Positions 25,711 to 34,411 of a stretch of 40,465 bases of DNA are shown here, piece after piece. Position numbers and translations under genes: made by a program. Origin of the DNA: an uncultured Bacteroidota bacterium (GTDB lineage Bacteria > Bacteroidota > Bacteroidia > Flavobacteriales > Flavobacteriaceae). The stretch covers positions 1 through 40,465 of the forward strand of contig CACDPE010000010.1 of assembly GCA_902554655.1 (NCBI GenBank). The letters are read 5' to 3'. A model generated the notes under the pieces. That model worked only from the letters and a program-made list of their open reading frames with translations, was not told where the DNA came from and ran no database searches. Each line of letters opens with the position of its first letter. The first letter of the stretch is position 1.

Positions 25711-26682
25711 TTAAAAATCTTCATCAAAGCTGATCTCTTCTGATCTTGTATCATTATTTAAAACACCAGCTTTTTGATATTCTGAAACTCTTTTTTCAAA
25801 AAAGTTTGTTTTCCCTTGTAATGAAATCATATCCATAAATTCAAAAGGATTTGTGGCATTGTAAACTTTATCACAATTAAGCTCAACCAGAAGTCTGTCT
25901 GTAACAAACTCTAAATACTGAGTCATTAGCTTAGCATTCATACCAATTAAACTCACTGGTAGAGATTCTGTGATAAACTCTTTTTCGATATCTAATGCAT
26001 CTGTTAAAATCTGTGTAATTCTTTCTTTAGGAACTTTATTTACTAAGTGATTGTTATGCAAATGAACTGCATAATCACAATGAACTCCCTCATCTCTTGA
26101 AATGAGCTCATTTGAAAAAGTTAAACCTGGCATAAGACCTCTTTTTTTCAACCAAAAAATTGAACAAAATGCACCTGAGAAAAAGATACCCTCAACAGCA
26201 GCAAATGCAATTAATCTTTCTGCGAATGAATCAGATTCAATCCACTTTAATGCCCAATCAGCTTTCTTTTTAATAGCAGGAAAAGTTTCAATTGCATTAA
26301 ATAATTTATCTTTTTCATTATCATCTTTGACATAGGTATCAATCAATAATGAATAAGTTTCTGAATGAATATTTTCCATCATGATTTGAAAACCATAAAA
26401 GAATTTCGCTTCAGAATACTGAACCTCATTTACAAAATTTTCAGCAAGATTTTCATTAACTATTCCATCCGAAGCAGCAAAAAAAGCTAAAATGTGTTTG
26501 ATAAAATATCTTTCATCATCATTCAATTTAGTAGTCCAGTCTGTGAGATCTTGATGAAGATCTATTTCTTCAGCAGTCCAAAAACTTGCTTCACATTTTT
26601 TGTACCACTCCCATAAATCGTGATGTTTTATTGGGAAGATGACAAATCTATCTTTATTTTCCTTTAAAATTGGTTCAACCAT
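25711..26682 (-). CDS. nrdB: Class I ribonucleoside-diphosphate reductase, beta (small) subunit
   Basis: A 323-residue ferritin-like subunit that generates and stores the radical used by NrdA. Metal-binding residues lie in [15 protein letters not shown], in [15 protein letters not shown]-type helices (here [20 protein letters not shown]) and in [19 protein letters not shown]. The tyrosine of the KFFYGFQ segment aligns with the radical tyrosine of eukaryotic R2, so a tyrosyl-radical (class Ia-like) enzyme is expected. The C-terminal EISFDEDF is the peptide that docks into NrdA. It is the first gene of the nrdB-nrdA operon. The 126 bases upstream contain no promoter I can call with confidence. 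Confidence 0.96.
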   Translation of the reverse strand: MVEPILKENKDRFVIFPIKHHDLWEWYKKCEASFWTAEEIDLHQDLTDWTTKLNDDERYFIKHILAFFAASDGIVNENLAENFVNEVQYSEAKFFYGFQIMMENIHSETYSLLIDTYVKDDNEKDKLFNAIETFPAIKKKADWALKWIESDSFAERLIAFAAVEGIFFSGAFCSIFWLKKRGLMPGLTFSNELISRDEGVHCDYAVHLHNNHLVNKVPKERITQILTDALDIEKEFITESLPVSLIGMNAKLMTQYLEFVTDRLLVELNCDKVYNATNPFEFMDMISLQGKTNFFEKRVSEYQKAGVLNNDTRSEEISFDEDF

Positions 26683-26808
26683 AACAGTAATGTAATTAGA
26701 TTATTTGCAATTAAGTTTAACAAAGATTCTAAAATGTTGTCAGAAATAAAAGAATTAATTATTCACAAATTGGCTTAGTTTTTAACAATTTATGAATTAA
26801 AGAAAAGT
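26683..26808. other. Intergenic region upstream of nrdB
   Basis: This 126-base gap should contain the nrdB-nrdA promoter and the 3' end of the DUF3109 transcript. It is strongly AT-rich. I find no perfect TAnnTTTG on the minus strand, no strong hairpin and no obvious NrdR-box pair. Confidence 0.5.
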
Positions 26809-27375
26809 CTACGTATTTGTTTTTTTTGCTGCTAATAGTTTTTCATACCAGTCAGTTCCAAATTTTGTGATTAAAGCCGATTTCAAAAACTCAAAAACAT
26901 ATATATTATCGTTTTCACCTTTAACACAACCAGCATTACAAATTTCCCAATCATGATAGTTAACAGCCGTATAATTTTTAAGTTCAGTAACTCTTAAAGG
27001 ATATAATTGACATGAAATTGGTTTATTGAAATCAATTTCTCCTGCATTAAAGGCATTTTCAATTCCACAAGTAACGATATTGTTTTGATCTCTTTTAATA
27101 TAGACACACTCTTTATTATTTATTAAAGGTGTATGAAAAACTCCATTTTCATCACTAACAAAACTTTGATTTTTGCTCAATGAATCAAAGCCAAGTTTTG
27201 AAATAAATTTTTTTAATTTTTTATAATTTTTTTTCAGCTTCTCCACCTCCTCAAGTTCCAATGGAGCACCTATGTCTCCCTTAACACAACACCCCCCTTT
27301 ACAACTTAATATCTCGCATGTAAATTTTCTTTCAATTACATCGTTAGAAACTAAAGTTTTATCAATTATTATCAT
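26809..27375 (-). CDS. DUF3109 family cysteine-cluster protein
   Basis: A 188-residue cytoplasmic protein with cysteines placed as in the DUF3109/YkgJ-type clusters: FTCEILSCKGGCCVKGD (Cys20, 25, 29, 30), then NKECVYI, VTCGIENAF, SCQLYPLRV and ICNAGCVKG. The CxxxxCxxxCC group with later single cysteines suggests zinc or iron-sulfur binding. The length is normal for the family. Function is unknown in flavobacteria. A minus-strand -7 element, TATTTTTG (27406-27399), lies 24 bases before its ATG, interlocked with the promoter of the divergent small gene. Confidence 0.85.
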   Translation of the reverse strand: MIIIDKTLVSNDVIERKFTCEILSCKGGCCVKGDIGAPLELEEVEKLKKNYKKLKKFISKLGFDSLSKNQSFVSDENGVFHTPLINNKECVYIKRDQNNIVTCGIENAFNAGEIDFNKPISCQLYPLRVTELKNYTAVNYHDWEICNAGCVKGENDNIYVFEFLKSALITKFGTDWYEKLLAAKKTNT

Positions 27376-27384
27376 TTCAATTAG

Positions 27385-27406
27385 TAACTTTGCTTAAACA
27401 AAAATA
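27385..27406. promoter_or_regulatory. Interlocked divergent promoters
   Basis: TAACTTTG at 27385-27392 on the plus strand is a perfect -7 element for the small membrane protein gene at 27406. TATTTTTG at 27406-27399 on the minus strand is a perfect -7 element for the DUF3109 gene at 27375. They lie within 22 bases, so polymerase at one would exclude the other. No -33 element is clear for either. Confidence 0.55.
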
Positions 27407-27600
27407 TGGTAAAGAAAATAAGTCTCGTAATTAGTATTATAATTTTAGTCATCAATATTTTTAATTATAATTTTGAATTTGAAATTAGTGATTCTGATAA
27501 TAAAATTTCATTAGTTGGAATATTAGCTTCAAGCTGCGCCATAGTTCTAATACTAATTTTAATAATTTCTGAGAAAATTGAAAAAAAAATTAAAGATTAA
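27406..27600 (+). CDS. Small two-helix membrane protein of unknown function
   Basis: A 64-residue protein with two hydrophobic segments (about 4-21 and 34-55) separated by an acidic loop (EFEISDSDNK), and a lysine-rich tail (EKIEKKIKD). It starts with ATG 14 bases after a perfect -7 element. The 3' end overlaps the convergent deaminase gene by 11 bases. No family is recognised. The promoter and topology support a real gene. Confidence 0.6.
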   Translation: MVKKISLVISIIILVINIFNYNFEFEISDSDNKISLVGILASSCAIVLILILIISEKIEKKIKD

Positions 27601-28015
27601 TTATTTGTTTTACTTCCACACCTGCTTTTATTAAAAAATCAAGACCAGATCTATCTTTATATTCTTCATGATATACAACCCTAATTATGCCAGACTGAAA
27701 AATTAATTTACTGCAATCTCTACAAGGTGACAAAGTCACATATAGGGTAGCTCCCTTACTAGACTGGGCAGAAGAGGCAACCTTAGTTATTGCATTAGCT
27801 TCGGCGTGTAAAACATACCATTTAGTATAGTTTTCTTCATCTTCACAAAAATTTTCGAAACCAGTTGGAGTGCCATTATAACCATCAGAAATAATCATTC
27901 TATCCTTGACTATTAATGCTCCTACTTGTCTTCTTTTACAATAAGAAAGCTTACCCCATTCAAGCGCCATTTTTAGATAAGCTTTATCGTACTTCAATTG
28001 TTTTTGTAATGACAT
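27590..28015 (-). CDS. dCMP deaminase family protein
   Basis: A 141-residue zinc deaminase from the preferred ATG at 28015. Zinc and catalytic residues are HAE at 70-72 and PCRDC at 97-101, and the substrate-side motif SDGYNGTPTGFENFCED is typical of dCMP/ComEB-type deaminases. It would convert dCMP to dUMP, feeding dTMP synthesis. The open frame extends upstream to 28051, but those 12 codons lie within the HupE-like gene and read [12 protein letters not shown], unlike the family; the ATG at 28015 follows the HupE-like stop by 5 bases. It is the last gene of a three-gene minus-strand operon. Confidence 0.9.
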   Translation of the reverse strand: MSLQKQLKYDKAYLKMALEWGKLSYCKRRQVGALIVKDRMIISDGYNGTPTGFENFCEDEENYTKWYVLHAEANAITKVASSAQSSKGATLYVTLSPCRDCSKLIFQSGIIRVVYHEEYKDRSGLDFLIKAGVEVKQIINL

Positions 28016-28020
28016 ATAAA

Positions 28021-28587
28021 TTAAAAAAATAACAAGATTGTTAATATACAAACAATGATCGAGCTTATTTTAATGTATGAATTATATTTTTCTTTAAGCA
28101 AAAACATTAAAATTGAGTTTATCAAAAGTATTGAGATTACAATTATAATTTGAGCAAGTTCAACTCCAAAAGAAAAACCCAATAAGGCTGTTGTATCAAA
28201 TATATCATCAAAAGTTATTTGATTAAAGTAGTTTGCAAAACCAAATCCATGAATTATTCCAAAAAATAGCGCAATAAATAAAGTTTTAATATCCAAGCTT
28301 TCATCCTTTTTTAAAAAAAACACATTTGATATTGCTGAAAAAATAATCGTTACTGGAATTAAAAATTCTATTATTGACATGTTTGGATTGACAATATTAT
28401 ATGTCGATAAAATAATTGAAGATGAATGCCCGATTGTAAATAAAGTTACAATCCAAAACACCTTTTTAAAGTATTTAAAAGAAAACGGAATTGTAATAGA
28501 CACCAAAAACAAAAAGTGATCATAAGCGCTTAAGTCTAAAATATGATTATAGCCAATTTCCAAATAAAAATAAAGTTGATCTATCAT
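28021..28587 (-). CDS. HupE/UreJ-family membrane protein
   Basis: A 188-residue integral membrane protein with about six helices. Family motifs are [18 protein letters not shown] (near 12-29), [11 protein letters not shown] (near 50-60) and [13 protein letters not shown] (near 109-121), with repeated His residues that could bind nickel or cobalt. HupE/UreJ proteins are candidate nickel permeases in hydrogenase or urease clusters, but no such enzyme lies here. Many Bacteroidota have such orphan copies, so the metal is unproven. The ATG overlaps the TGA of the TerB-DnaJ gene (ATGA), indicating coupling. Confidence 0.85.
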   Translation of the reverse strand: MIDQLYFYLEIGYNHILDLSAYDHFLFLVSITIPFSFKYFKKVFWIVTLFTIGHSSSIILSTYNIVNPNMSIIEFLIPVTIIFSAISNVFFLKKDESLDIKTLFIALFFGIIHGFGFANYFNQITFDDIFDTTALLGFSFGVELAQIIIVISILLINSILMFLLKEKYNSYIKISSIIVCILTILLFF

Positions 28588-29288
28588 GCTATTCCTCTTT
28601 GCTTTTTAATGTTTTCATAAGCAGCTTGTATCCTTGCAAATTTTTCCTTGGCAGATTTGATATAAACTTCGCCTAAATGCTGAACTTTATCAGGATGATG
28701 TTTTTTAGCAAGATCTCTATATGCTTTTTTCAGTTCTGCATCTGAACAGTTTTTATCTACTTCTAGAATTTTATAATCAGAGTTTGAAGACTTAATAAAC
28801 ATTGCCTTCAAGCTTTCGAAGTCCATTCTTGAAATTTTCATAAGAGAAGAAAATTCATAGAGTTTTTCTAATTCAAAATTAGAAATATTGCCATCTGATT
28901 TTGCAACATTAAACAAAAGGTTAATAATTTGTAATCTAGTTTCGTAAGATGTCCTAGATCTATAGAAAACGCATATTTTTTCAGCTGATATGCTAGATTT
29001 ATCAACCTCTTTATTAAATCTTGAAAATAAATTATTTGCTTTTTGAGGGCCATAAATTGAAATAAAATAATTACGAACAAACTGAAGCTCAGATACAGAA
29101 ATTTTTCCGTCAGATTTTATTAAAATTGATGCGAGGGAAAGAAGATTGATTTCAAATTCTTTTACAATATTTGAGTTAACTCTTCTAATTCCACCGTTAT
29201 CAATGATAGATCCAATAAAAAAACCAACAAAAAAACCAGGAATTCTGTAAATAAAAAAACCGAATAATCCTAAAAACCATCTATACAC
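28584..29288 (-). CDS. Membrane-anchored TerB-DnaJ domain co-chaperone (DjlA-like)
   Basis: A 234-residue protein. A hydrophobic N-terminus (about 3-27, [22 protein letters not shown]) anchors it to the inner membrane. A TerB-like helical domain follows (about 40-150, with SDGKISVSE and SDGNISNFE repeats). The C-terminal J domain (about 168-230) has the HPD motif in KKHHPDK. This is the same order as DjlA. It would stimulate DnaK at the membrane. The start is GTG at 29288. It heads the operon with the HupE-like and dCMP deaminase genes. Confidence 0.9.
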   Translation of the reverse strand: MYRWFLGLFGFFIYRIPGFFVGFFIGSIIDNGGIRRVNSNIVKEFEINLLSLASILIKSDGKISVSELQFVRNYFISIYGPQKANNLFSRFNKEVDKSSISAEKICVFYRSRTSYETRLQIINLLFNVAKSDGNISNFELEKLYEFSSLMKISRMDFESLKAMFIKSSNSDYKILEVDKNCSDAELKKAYRDLAKKHHPDKVQHLGEVYIKSAKEKFARIQAAYENIKKQRGIA

Positions 29289-29325
29289 AATGTAAAATTA
29301 CAAATGGAATTTAATACTTCTTTAG

Positions 29326-29333
29326 TATATTTG
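29326..29333 (+). promoter_or_regulatory. -7 promoter element of the bacilliredoxin gene
   Basis: TATATTTG is a perfect Bacteroidota -7 element, 14 bases before the ATG at 29348, in the 59-base gap to the divergent TerB-DnaJ gene. The -33 region is not clear. Confidence 0.6.
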
Positions 29334-29347
29334 AAAAAAATAAATTT

Positions 29348-29755
29348 ATGTACCCAGAACATATTGTTAATCCAATGAAAGAGGAACTTACAAGCAATGG
29401 TTTCACTGAACTTAAAGCTCAAGATGATATTAAAGATTTAATAAAAGAAAATACATCTATAATTATTGTAAATTCAGTTTGTGGATGTGCTGCCGCAAAT
29501 GCTAGACCTGGTATTATCGGTTCATTACAAAATGAAAAAACTCCCACCAATCTATTCACCGTTTTTGCAGGAGTTGATAAAGAAGCTACTGAATCTGCAA
29601 GAAATTTAATGTTTCCCTTTCCTCCATCATCACCATGCATTGCACTATTTAAAGATGGGTCATTAATACATATGTTAGAACGACATCATATTGAAGGAAG
29701 GGATGCTAAAATTATTGCTGAAAACCTAAAAGAAGCTTACAACGAATACTGTTAA
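29348..29755 (+). CDS. Bacilliredoxin, BrxA/BrxB family
   Basis: A 135-residue thioredoxin-fold protein with the family CGC motif at 45-47 (NSVCGCAAANARPGI). Members remove low-molecular-weight thiols such as bacillithiol from oxidised proteins. The length and the flanking PSSPCIALFKDG and MLERHHIEGRDA segments match the family. Bacillithiol is known in some Bacteroidota, so this role is reasonable. It has its own promoter, and its stop is shared in a TTAA with the convergent kinase gene. Confidence 0.92.
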   Translation: MYPEHIVNPMKEELTSNGFTELKAQDDIKDLIKENTSIIIVNSVCGCAAANARPGIIGSLQNEKTPTNLFTVFAGVDKEATESARNLMFPFPPSSPCIALFKDGSLIHMLERHHIEGRDAKIIAENLKEAYNEYC

Positions 29756-31176
29756 TCAACAGGTAATTTAATTGTAAAAACCGTTTCACCCTTTTTCGAT
29801 TTAAAAGATATAGTTCCTTTATAATTTGTTATTAAATTTTTAATTATACTCAAACCAAGCCCCATACCTTTAGTTTTAGTGGTAAAATTAGGTTCAAATA
29901 TTTTTTCCTTTAACTCATTTGGAATACCAGAACCATTATCTATAATTTCAATTAATGCTAATTTATTTATTTTTTTTACCTCAACTATGATTTTAGGCTC
30001 GGAAACGTCATTTGTTGCTTGGATAGAATTTTTGACAAGATTATTAATAATCCTTATTAAGTTAGTTCTATCAAATAAAATCTCCAATTTATTTAAGTCT
30101 GATTTAAATACAACATTCCTGTCATTAAAAATTTCTAAACATAATTTTGTAGTAGATATCAAATCAATTTTTTCATTTTTTTGAACCGGTAATTCAGCAA
30201 AGCTTGAGAATGCTGTTGCAATAGAGCTTAATACATCTATTTGTTGAATTAAAGTTTTACTATATTCATCCAATTTTTTTTCAACATTTGGATCCTCTGG
30301 GTCAAATTTTATTTTAAAATTTTGAACACTTAATTTCATTGGAGTTAGTGGGTTTTTAATTTCATGTGCTACTTGTTTTGCCATTTCTCTCCAAGCTAAC
30401 TCTCTCTGTGATTTTGAAATCTCCTTTATATTCTGGTCAATTTGATCAACCATATTATTATATGAATTGACTAGGGTAAACATTTCCTTACTAGTAACTT
30501 CAAGATTAATTTTTTTATTCAATTTATCAATCCTCATTTGTTTCATTTTATATACTATTTCTGAAATTGGATTTGTAATATAACTAGAAACGAAGTATGA
30601 AATAATTATAGCTAAAACAAATAATAAAAGATAAACTTGAACAATATTTAATATAAAAGATCTTAATTCATAAACATTTAATTTATCATCATCAAAGTAA
30701 GGAAGGTTTAAAATCCAAATTGGTTCTTTGTTATAATCAAATATTATTGAATATGATTCTCTGACTTGTTTATCACCAACTTTTTTAATTTCAACATATT
30801 TCTTTTTTTCAGACAAATTAATTTTATCAATTAAATCTTGACTAATTCTGGTTAAAGCACTTTCCTCAAATGTTGACTGAATTAAATTTCCATTTAAATC
30901 ATAAATGCTAAAACTTATATTTTGTATATCAGAAATTTTAAAAATTTTATCTCTAAAAATTTGACTTTTAACTGGATTAGTATTGTTTATAAATTCATAT
31001 GAAATTGCTCTTTGAAGTTGTGATTCTTTTCTATCCAATCTAAGTTCATGATAATAATAAGAGCTTTCAGTTATTTGAAAATTGGTTGATATACCGATCA
31101 ATAAAAAAGATACAAAAACAAGAGCTATCATTGATAAAAATATTCTCGTTCTTAAATAAAAAAAAGGCTTTTTCAT
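29752..31176 (-). CDS. Sensor histidine kinase, NtrY-like
   Basis: A 474-residue membrane kinase. Two transmembrane helices (about 10-30 and 170-197) enclose a periplasmic sensing domain. A HAMP linker (about 195-245) leads to the dimerisation helix with the phosphorylated His in ELAWREMAKQVAHEIKNPLTPMK (quoted in part; His near 272). The ATPase domain has N-box NLVKNSIQAT, DNGSGIP and KGMGLGLSI motifs. This phospho-acceptor sequence is characteristic of NtrY-type kinases in Bacteroidota. No response regulator is adjacent, so it is an orphan. I see no PhoR-specific feature linking it to the phosphate island. Confidence 0.92.
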   Translation of the reverse strand: MKKPFFYLRTRIFLSMIALVFVSFLLIGISTNFQITESSYYYHELRLDRKESQLQRAISYEFINNTNPVKSQIFRDKIFKISDIQNISFSIYDLNGNLIQSTFEESALTRISQDLIDKINLSEKKKYVEIKKVGDKQVRESYSIIFDYNKEPIWILNLPYFDDDKLNVYELRSFILNIVQVYLLLFVLAIIISYFVSSYITNPISEIVYKMKQMRIDKLNKKINLEVTSKEMFTLVNSYNNMVDQIDQNIKEISKSQRELAWREMAKQVAHEIKNPLTPMKLSVQNFKIKFDPEDPNVEKKLDEYSKTLIQQIDVLSSIATAFSSFAELPVQKNEKIDLISTTKLCLEIFNDRNVVFKSDLNKLEILFDRTNLIRIINNLVKNSIQATNDVSEPKIIVEVKKINKLALIEIIDNGSGIPNELKEKIFEPNFTTKTKGMGLGLSIIKNLITNYKGTISFKSKKGETVFTIKLPVD

Positions 31177-31237
31177 ATTTGAGCTAATCTAAAATAATCA
31201 ATAAAGAATTAAATATATATATTTATCGAAATTCAAC

Positions 31238-32419
31238 ATGAGTCTTAGAGTTAAAATATTAATTTCATTTTTCACCCTTAGTATTATACTAGTTTGCTCA
31301 ATTCTATTTACTAAACATGAAAATTTTAATGACTACAAAAGCATGGTTGAATTAGTTCTTAAAACAAAAAGGACAAAAGCATCTATCGATGACTATAAAT
31401 TTTTTGAAAATAATACAGTTCACAAAAGTCAAAAACCTTTACGTTGGGCAAAGCATAAGCAGTACAATCAATTAGAAACTACAAAAGAGTTAGAGGCTAT
31501 TCACAAAGATTATGAAAGTACTGCATTTCTAATAATTCTAAATGATTCCATTATTCATGAAAAATATTTTTTAGGATATGATGAAAGTTCAATGACTAAT
31601 TCTTTTTCTATGTCAAAGAGTATTATTTCATTTTTGTTATTTAAAAGCATTGAATCAAACACAGTTGAAAGTTTAGATGAAAAACTAATAAAATACTATC
31701 CTGAATTTGAATTCAAAGGTGGAGAAGATGTAACTGTTGGAGATTTAGCATCAATGTCATCAGGACTTAAATGGCAGGAAAATTATAAAAATTTATTGGG
31801 AATTACTGCCAGAGCGTATGTTACAGAAGATTTGAAAAAATTAATGTTAAAATCTTCATTTATTGAATTGCCAGGTAAAAAATTTAATTACCAAAGTGGC
31901 AGTACTCAGATTTTAGCAATGGTAATTGAAAAAGCTAATAATAAAAAAATTAATGACTTAGTTAGTGAGTGGCTTTGGGATCCGATTGGCGCAGAAGAAG
32001 ATGCTCTTTGGATGATCGACAGCAAAGAAAATAATGAAATAAAAGCATATTGTTGTTTAAATTCCAATGCGCGTGATTTTTCTAAGGTTGGCAAACTCTA
32101 TAAAAACATGGGACTAATTAATGGTAAACAAGTAATTGATAGTTCAAATGTGATAAAATCTATTTCACCAAGGTTTGAAAACAATCCAATTTACGGATAT
32201 GGATTTTGGTTAGGTGAATATGAAAACTATAAATTTTTCTCTCTCAGAGGTCATCAAGGACAATACGTAATTGTTTTTCCAAAAATTGATTTGATAATTA
32301 CAAGATTGGGAAGAAGTAAAGCCAAAGGGCAAAGTTTAAAAGGATTTCCAAAAGACTTTGAAAAATATATTTCTGAAAGTTTTAAAATTTTAAAAACAAA
32401 TAAATTAATTAGTGAATAA
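31238..32419 (+). CDS. Serine hydrolase of the class C beta-lactamase/esterase fold
   Basis: A 393-residue protein with one N-terminal membrane or signal segment (about 5-24). The catalytic SxxK is SMSK at 124-127; the tyrosine motif is Y-Q-S near residue 218 (FNYQSGSTQ); and RGHQGQYV stands where beta-lactamases have KTG. The Y-x-S and H-x-G variants resemble 6-aminohexanoate-dimer hydrolase and related amidase/esterases rather than true beta-lactamases. It is likely anchored in the inner membrane and active in the periplasm on peptides or esters. The ABC ATPase gene overlaps its 3' end by 8 bases, so the pair may act on imported peptides, but this is unproven. Confidence 0.88.
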   Translation: MSLRVKILISFFTLSIILVCSILFTKHENFNDYKSMVELVLKTKRTKASIDDYKFFENNTVHKSQKPLRWAKHKQYNQLETTKELEAIHKDYESTAFLIILNDSIIHEKYFLGYDESSMTNSFSMSKSIISFLLFKSIESNTVESLDEKLIKYYPEFEFKGGEDVTVGDLASMSSGLKWQENYKNLLGITARAYVTEDLKKLMLKSSFIELPGKKFNYQSGSTQILAMVIEKANNKKINDLVSEWLWDPIGAEEDALWMIDSKENNEIKAYCCLNSNARDFSKVGKLYKNMGLINGKQVIDSSNVIKSISPRFENNPIYGYGFWLGEYENYKFFSLRGHQGQYVIVFPKIDLIITRLGRSKAKGQSLKGFPKDFEKYISESFKILKTNKLISE

Positions 32420-33947
32420 TTCTTTACTAGAAATAAAAAACTTAAATGTTTCCACTGATAATGAATCTATTGTTAAGAATATAAGTTTCAAACTAAAGAA
32501 AAATAATATTCTTGGAATAGTTGGTGAATCTGGAAGTGGAAAATCTGTTACTGCGTTGAGTATTTTAAAGTTATCCATTTTCAGAGGACTATATCAATCT
32601 GGGAATTTATTTTTTAATAATACAGATTTAAATAAAATCTCAAACAATGATTTTAGAAAAATTTTAAGAAATGATATTGGAATTATTTTTCAAGATCCAT
32701 CAAGCTATCTTAACCCAAGTATAAAATGTGGAGCACAATTAATTGAGTGTTTTAAATCCTCTAATTCAGAAAACATCGATACAACTAATAATGCAATTGA
32801 TATTCTAGAAAAGGTAAAAATTGATAACCCTCAGGATACATTGAAAAAATATCCTCATGAACTAAGTGGAGGCCAGCAACAACGTCTCATGATTGCAATG
32901 ATGATTTCAAAAAATCCTAAAATTTTGATATGTGATGAAGCTACATCTTCACTTGATACTATAATAAAAAAAGAAATTGTATCACTATTGTTAAAACTAA
33001 AAAAAGAATTTAAAATGAGTTTAATTTTTATAACTCACAATCTTAATTTAGTTAGCGAAATTTCAGATTATATCATTTTTCTAAAAAATGGCGAAATCAT
33101 TGAAGAAGGAGAAACAAAAAAAATTTTTAAAAATCCAAAAAAAAATTATACAAAAAAATTAATATCATTAAACAAGAAACTTATTATTAATAAACAAAAT
33201 TTCAGTAAGAGTAGTTTAGAAATACTTAAAGTCAATAATCTAAGTTTAAATCTTGGTGGAAAAAAAATATTGAAAAAAATAAATTTTGAATTATTCAAAA
33301 ATGATTCATTAGGCATCATTGGAGAGTCAGGATCAGGTAAAACAACTATTTCAAAATGTATTTTAAAAATCCATGAAGCATACTCTGGTTATATTTTTTA
33401 TAATTCAAAAAATATAAAAAGTATGAGTAGGCTTTCTACTAGCAAAGAAATTCAAATAGTTTTTCAAGACCCGTATTCATCATTAGACCCATCGATTCGT
33501 ATCATTGATCAAGTGATAGAACCTATGAAGTTTCATAAAATAATTTCAAAGGGTAATTTAATCTTAGAAGCTGTTAAAATACTTAAAAGTGTAAGATTAA
33601 AAAGTGATTTATATAATAAGTTTCCATCACAATTATCTGGGGGTGAAAGGCAAAGAGTTGTAATTGCAAGAGCACTAACAATGGAGCCAAAGGTTTTAAT
33701 TTGTGATGAATGTGTCTCTGCATTAGATAAAAATATTCAGAATTCAATACTTAATTTATTAGTTGAATTAAAAAATAAATTATCTCTCACTTTAATATTT
33801 ATTTCCCATGACATTAGAACAGTTAAAAATATATGTAATCGTGTTATGGTTTTAAAAAATGGTGTGATTGTAGATTTTAATGACACTCGAAAATTATTTA
33901 AAAATCCAAATCCTTATACAAAGAGCTTAATTAATGCTTCTTTTTAA
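32412..33947 (+). CDS. ABC transporter ATP-binding protein, tandem DppD-DppF type
   Basis: A 511-residue fusion of two ATPase domains, as in YejF. Domain 1 has Walker A GESGSGKS (about 38-45), Q-loop IIFQDPSS, signature LSGGQQQR and Walker B ILICDEATSSLD. Domain 2 has Walker A GESGSGKT (about 303-310), Q-loop IVFQDPYSSLDPS, signature LSGGERQR and Walker B VLICDECVSALD. Both domains look active. The oligopeptide/dipeptide family is indicated by the LDPS and NP(K/N)xxYTK tail motifs. No permease or binding protein is adjacent, so it must work with subunits encoded elsewhere. The start is GTG at 32412. Confidence 0.92.
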   Translation: MNNSLLEIKNLNVSTDNESIVKNISFKLKKNNILGIVGESGSGKSVTALSILKLSIFRGLYQSGNLFFNNTDLNKISNNDFRKILRNDIGIIFQDPSSYLNPSIKCGAQLIECFKSSNSENIDTTNNAIDILEKVKIDNPQDTLKKYPHELSGGQQQRLMIAMMISKNPKILICDEATSSLDTIIKKEIVSLLLKLKKEFKMSLIFITHNLNLVSEISDYIIFLKNGEIIEEGETKKIFKNPKKNYTKKLISLNKKLIINKQNFSKSSLEILKVNNLSLNLGGKKILKKINFELFKNDSLGIIGESGSGKTTISKCILKIHEAYSGYIFYNSKNIKSMSRLSTSKEIQIVFQDPYSSLDPSIRIIDQVIEPMKFHKIISKGNLILEAVKILKSVRLKSDLYNKFPSQLSGGERQRVVIARALTMEPKVLICDECVSALDKNIQNSILNLLVELKNKLSLTLIFISHDIRTVKNICNRVMVLKNGVIVDFNDTRKLFKNPNPYTKSLINASF

Positions 33948-33948
33948 A

Positions 33949-34299
33949 ATGAACATTACTTTACTTAACATTCATAGTTTACTATGTATTATATGTATTT
34001 TATTTTTAGTATACACTACATCAAATTCGTTAATTAAATTTTTAGGTGACAAGAAATATACATTTCTTGATTTTAGAATTTCATTGTTCGTATTAATATT
34101 TTTATTAATAAAATTATCATTATCGCTTCTTTTAACAGACATTCTAGAATTAAAAACTTTTATCTCATCATTGATTAGTTTGTTGGTATGTCTATTTGGC
34201 TGGTATTTGCATAATAAGGTTGTAGAAAGAAGAAAAAAACATTTTAGATTATTATTTTTTTATCTGCTAGGGTTAATTATTTTTGTTTGGTTTAGGTAG
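33949..34299 (+). CDS. Small multi-helix membrane protein of unknown function
   Basis: A protein of 116 residues from the preferred ATG at 33949 (or 121 from ATG 33934, which overlaps the ABC gene). It has four hydrophobic segments (about 5-22, 41-60, 66-84 and 98-115) and a basic loop, VVERRKKHFR, before the last. An early His (NIHSLLC) resembles small flavobacterial proteins sometimes labelled cytochrome B, a name I cannot support here. It follows the ABC ATPase gene by one base and is probably in the same transcript. Confidence 0.6.
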   Translation: MNITLLNIHSLLCIICILFLVYTTSNSLIKFLGDKKYTFLDFRISLFVLIFLLIKLSLSLLLTDILELKTFISSLISLLVCLFGWYLHNKVVERRKKHFRLLFFYLLGLIIFVWFR

Positions 34300-34312
34300 A
34301 TAAAACAAAAAA

Positions 34313-34328
34313 CACTCTTTGGAGAGTG
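34313..34328 (-). terminator. Hairpin upstream of gpsA, terminator-like on the minus strand
   Basis: CACTCT and AGAGTG form a perfect 6-base-pair stem around TTGG. On the plus strand it is followed only by CTTTATG, a weak tail. On the minus strand it is followed by TTTTTTGTTTTATC, a good terminator tail. It could end plus-strand transcription from the serine hydrolase operon and also stop minus-strand read-through coming from pheS across gpsA. Confidence 0.45.
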
Positions 34329-34411
34329 CTTTATGTTAACAAATTATGAAAAACTAACTCAATAAATTTAGTTTAAATTAGCATCCAGTTTTATTAAAGA
34401 ATTGTTAAAAA

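Noticed and set aside
28016-28051. Upstream extension of the dCMP deaminase
   Set aside because: These 12 codons lie in the end of the HupE-like gene and do not resemble the family N-terminus; the ATG at 28015 is better.
29752-31176. The histidine kinase as PhoR of the phosphate island
   Set aside because: Its phospho-acceptor region is NtrY-like, it has no adjacent response regulator, and it is 6.5 kb from the island.
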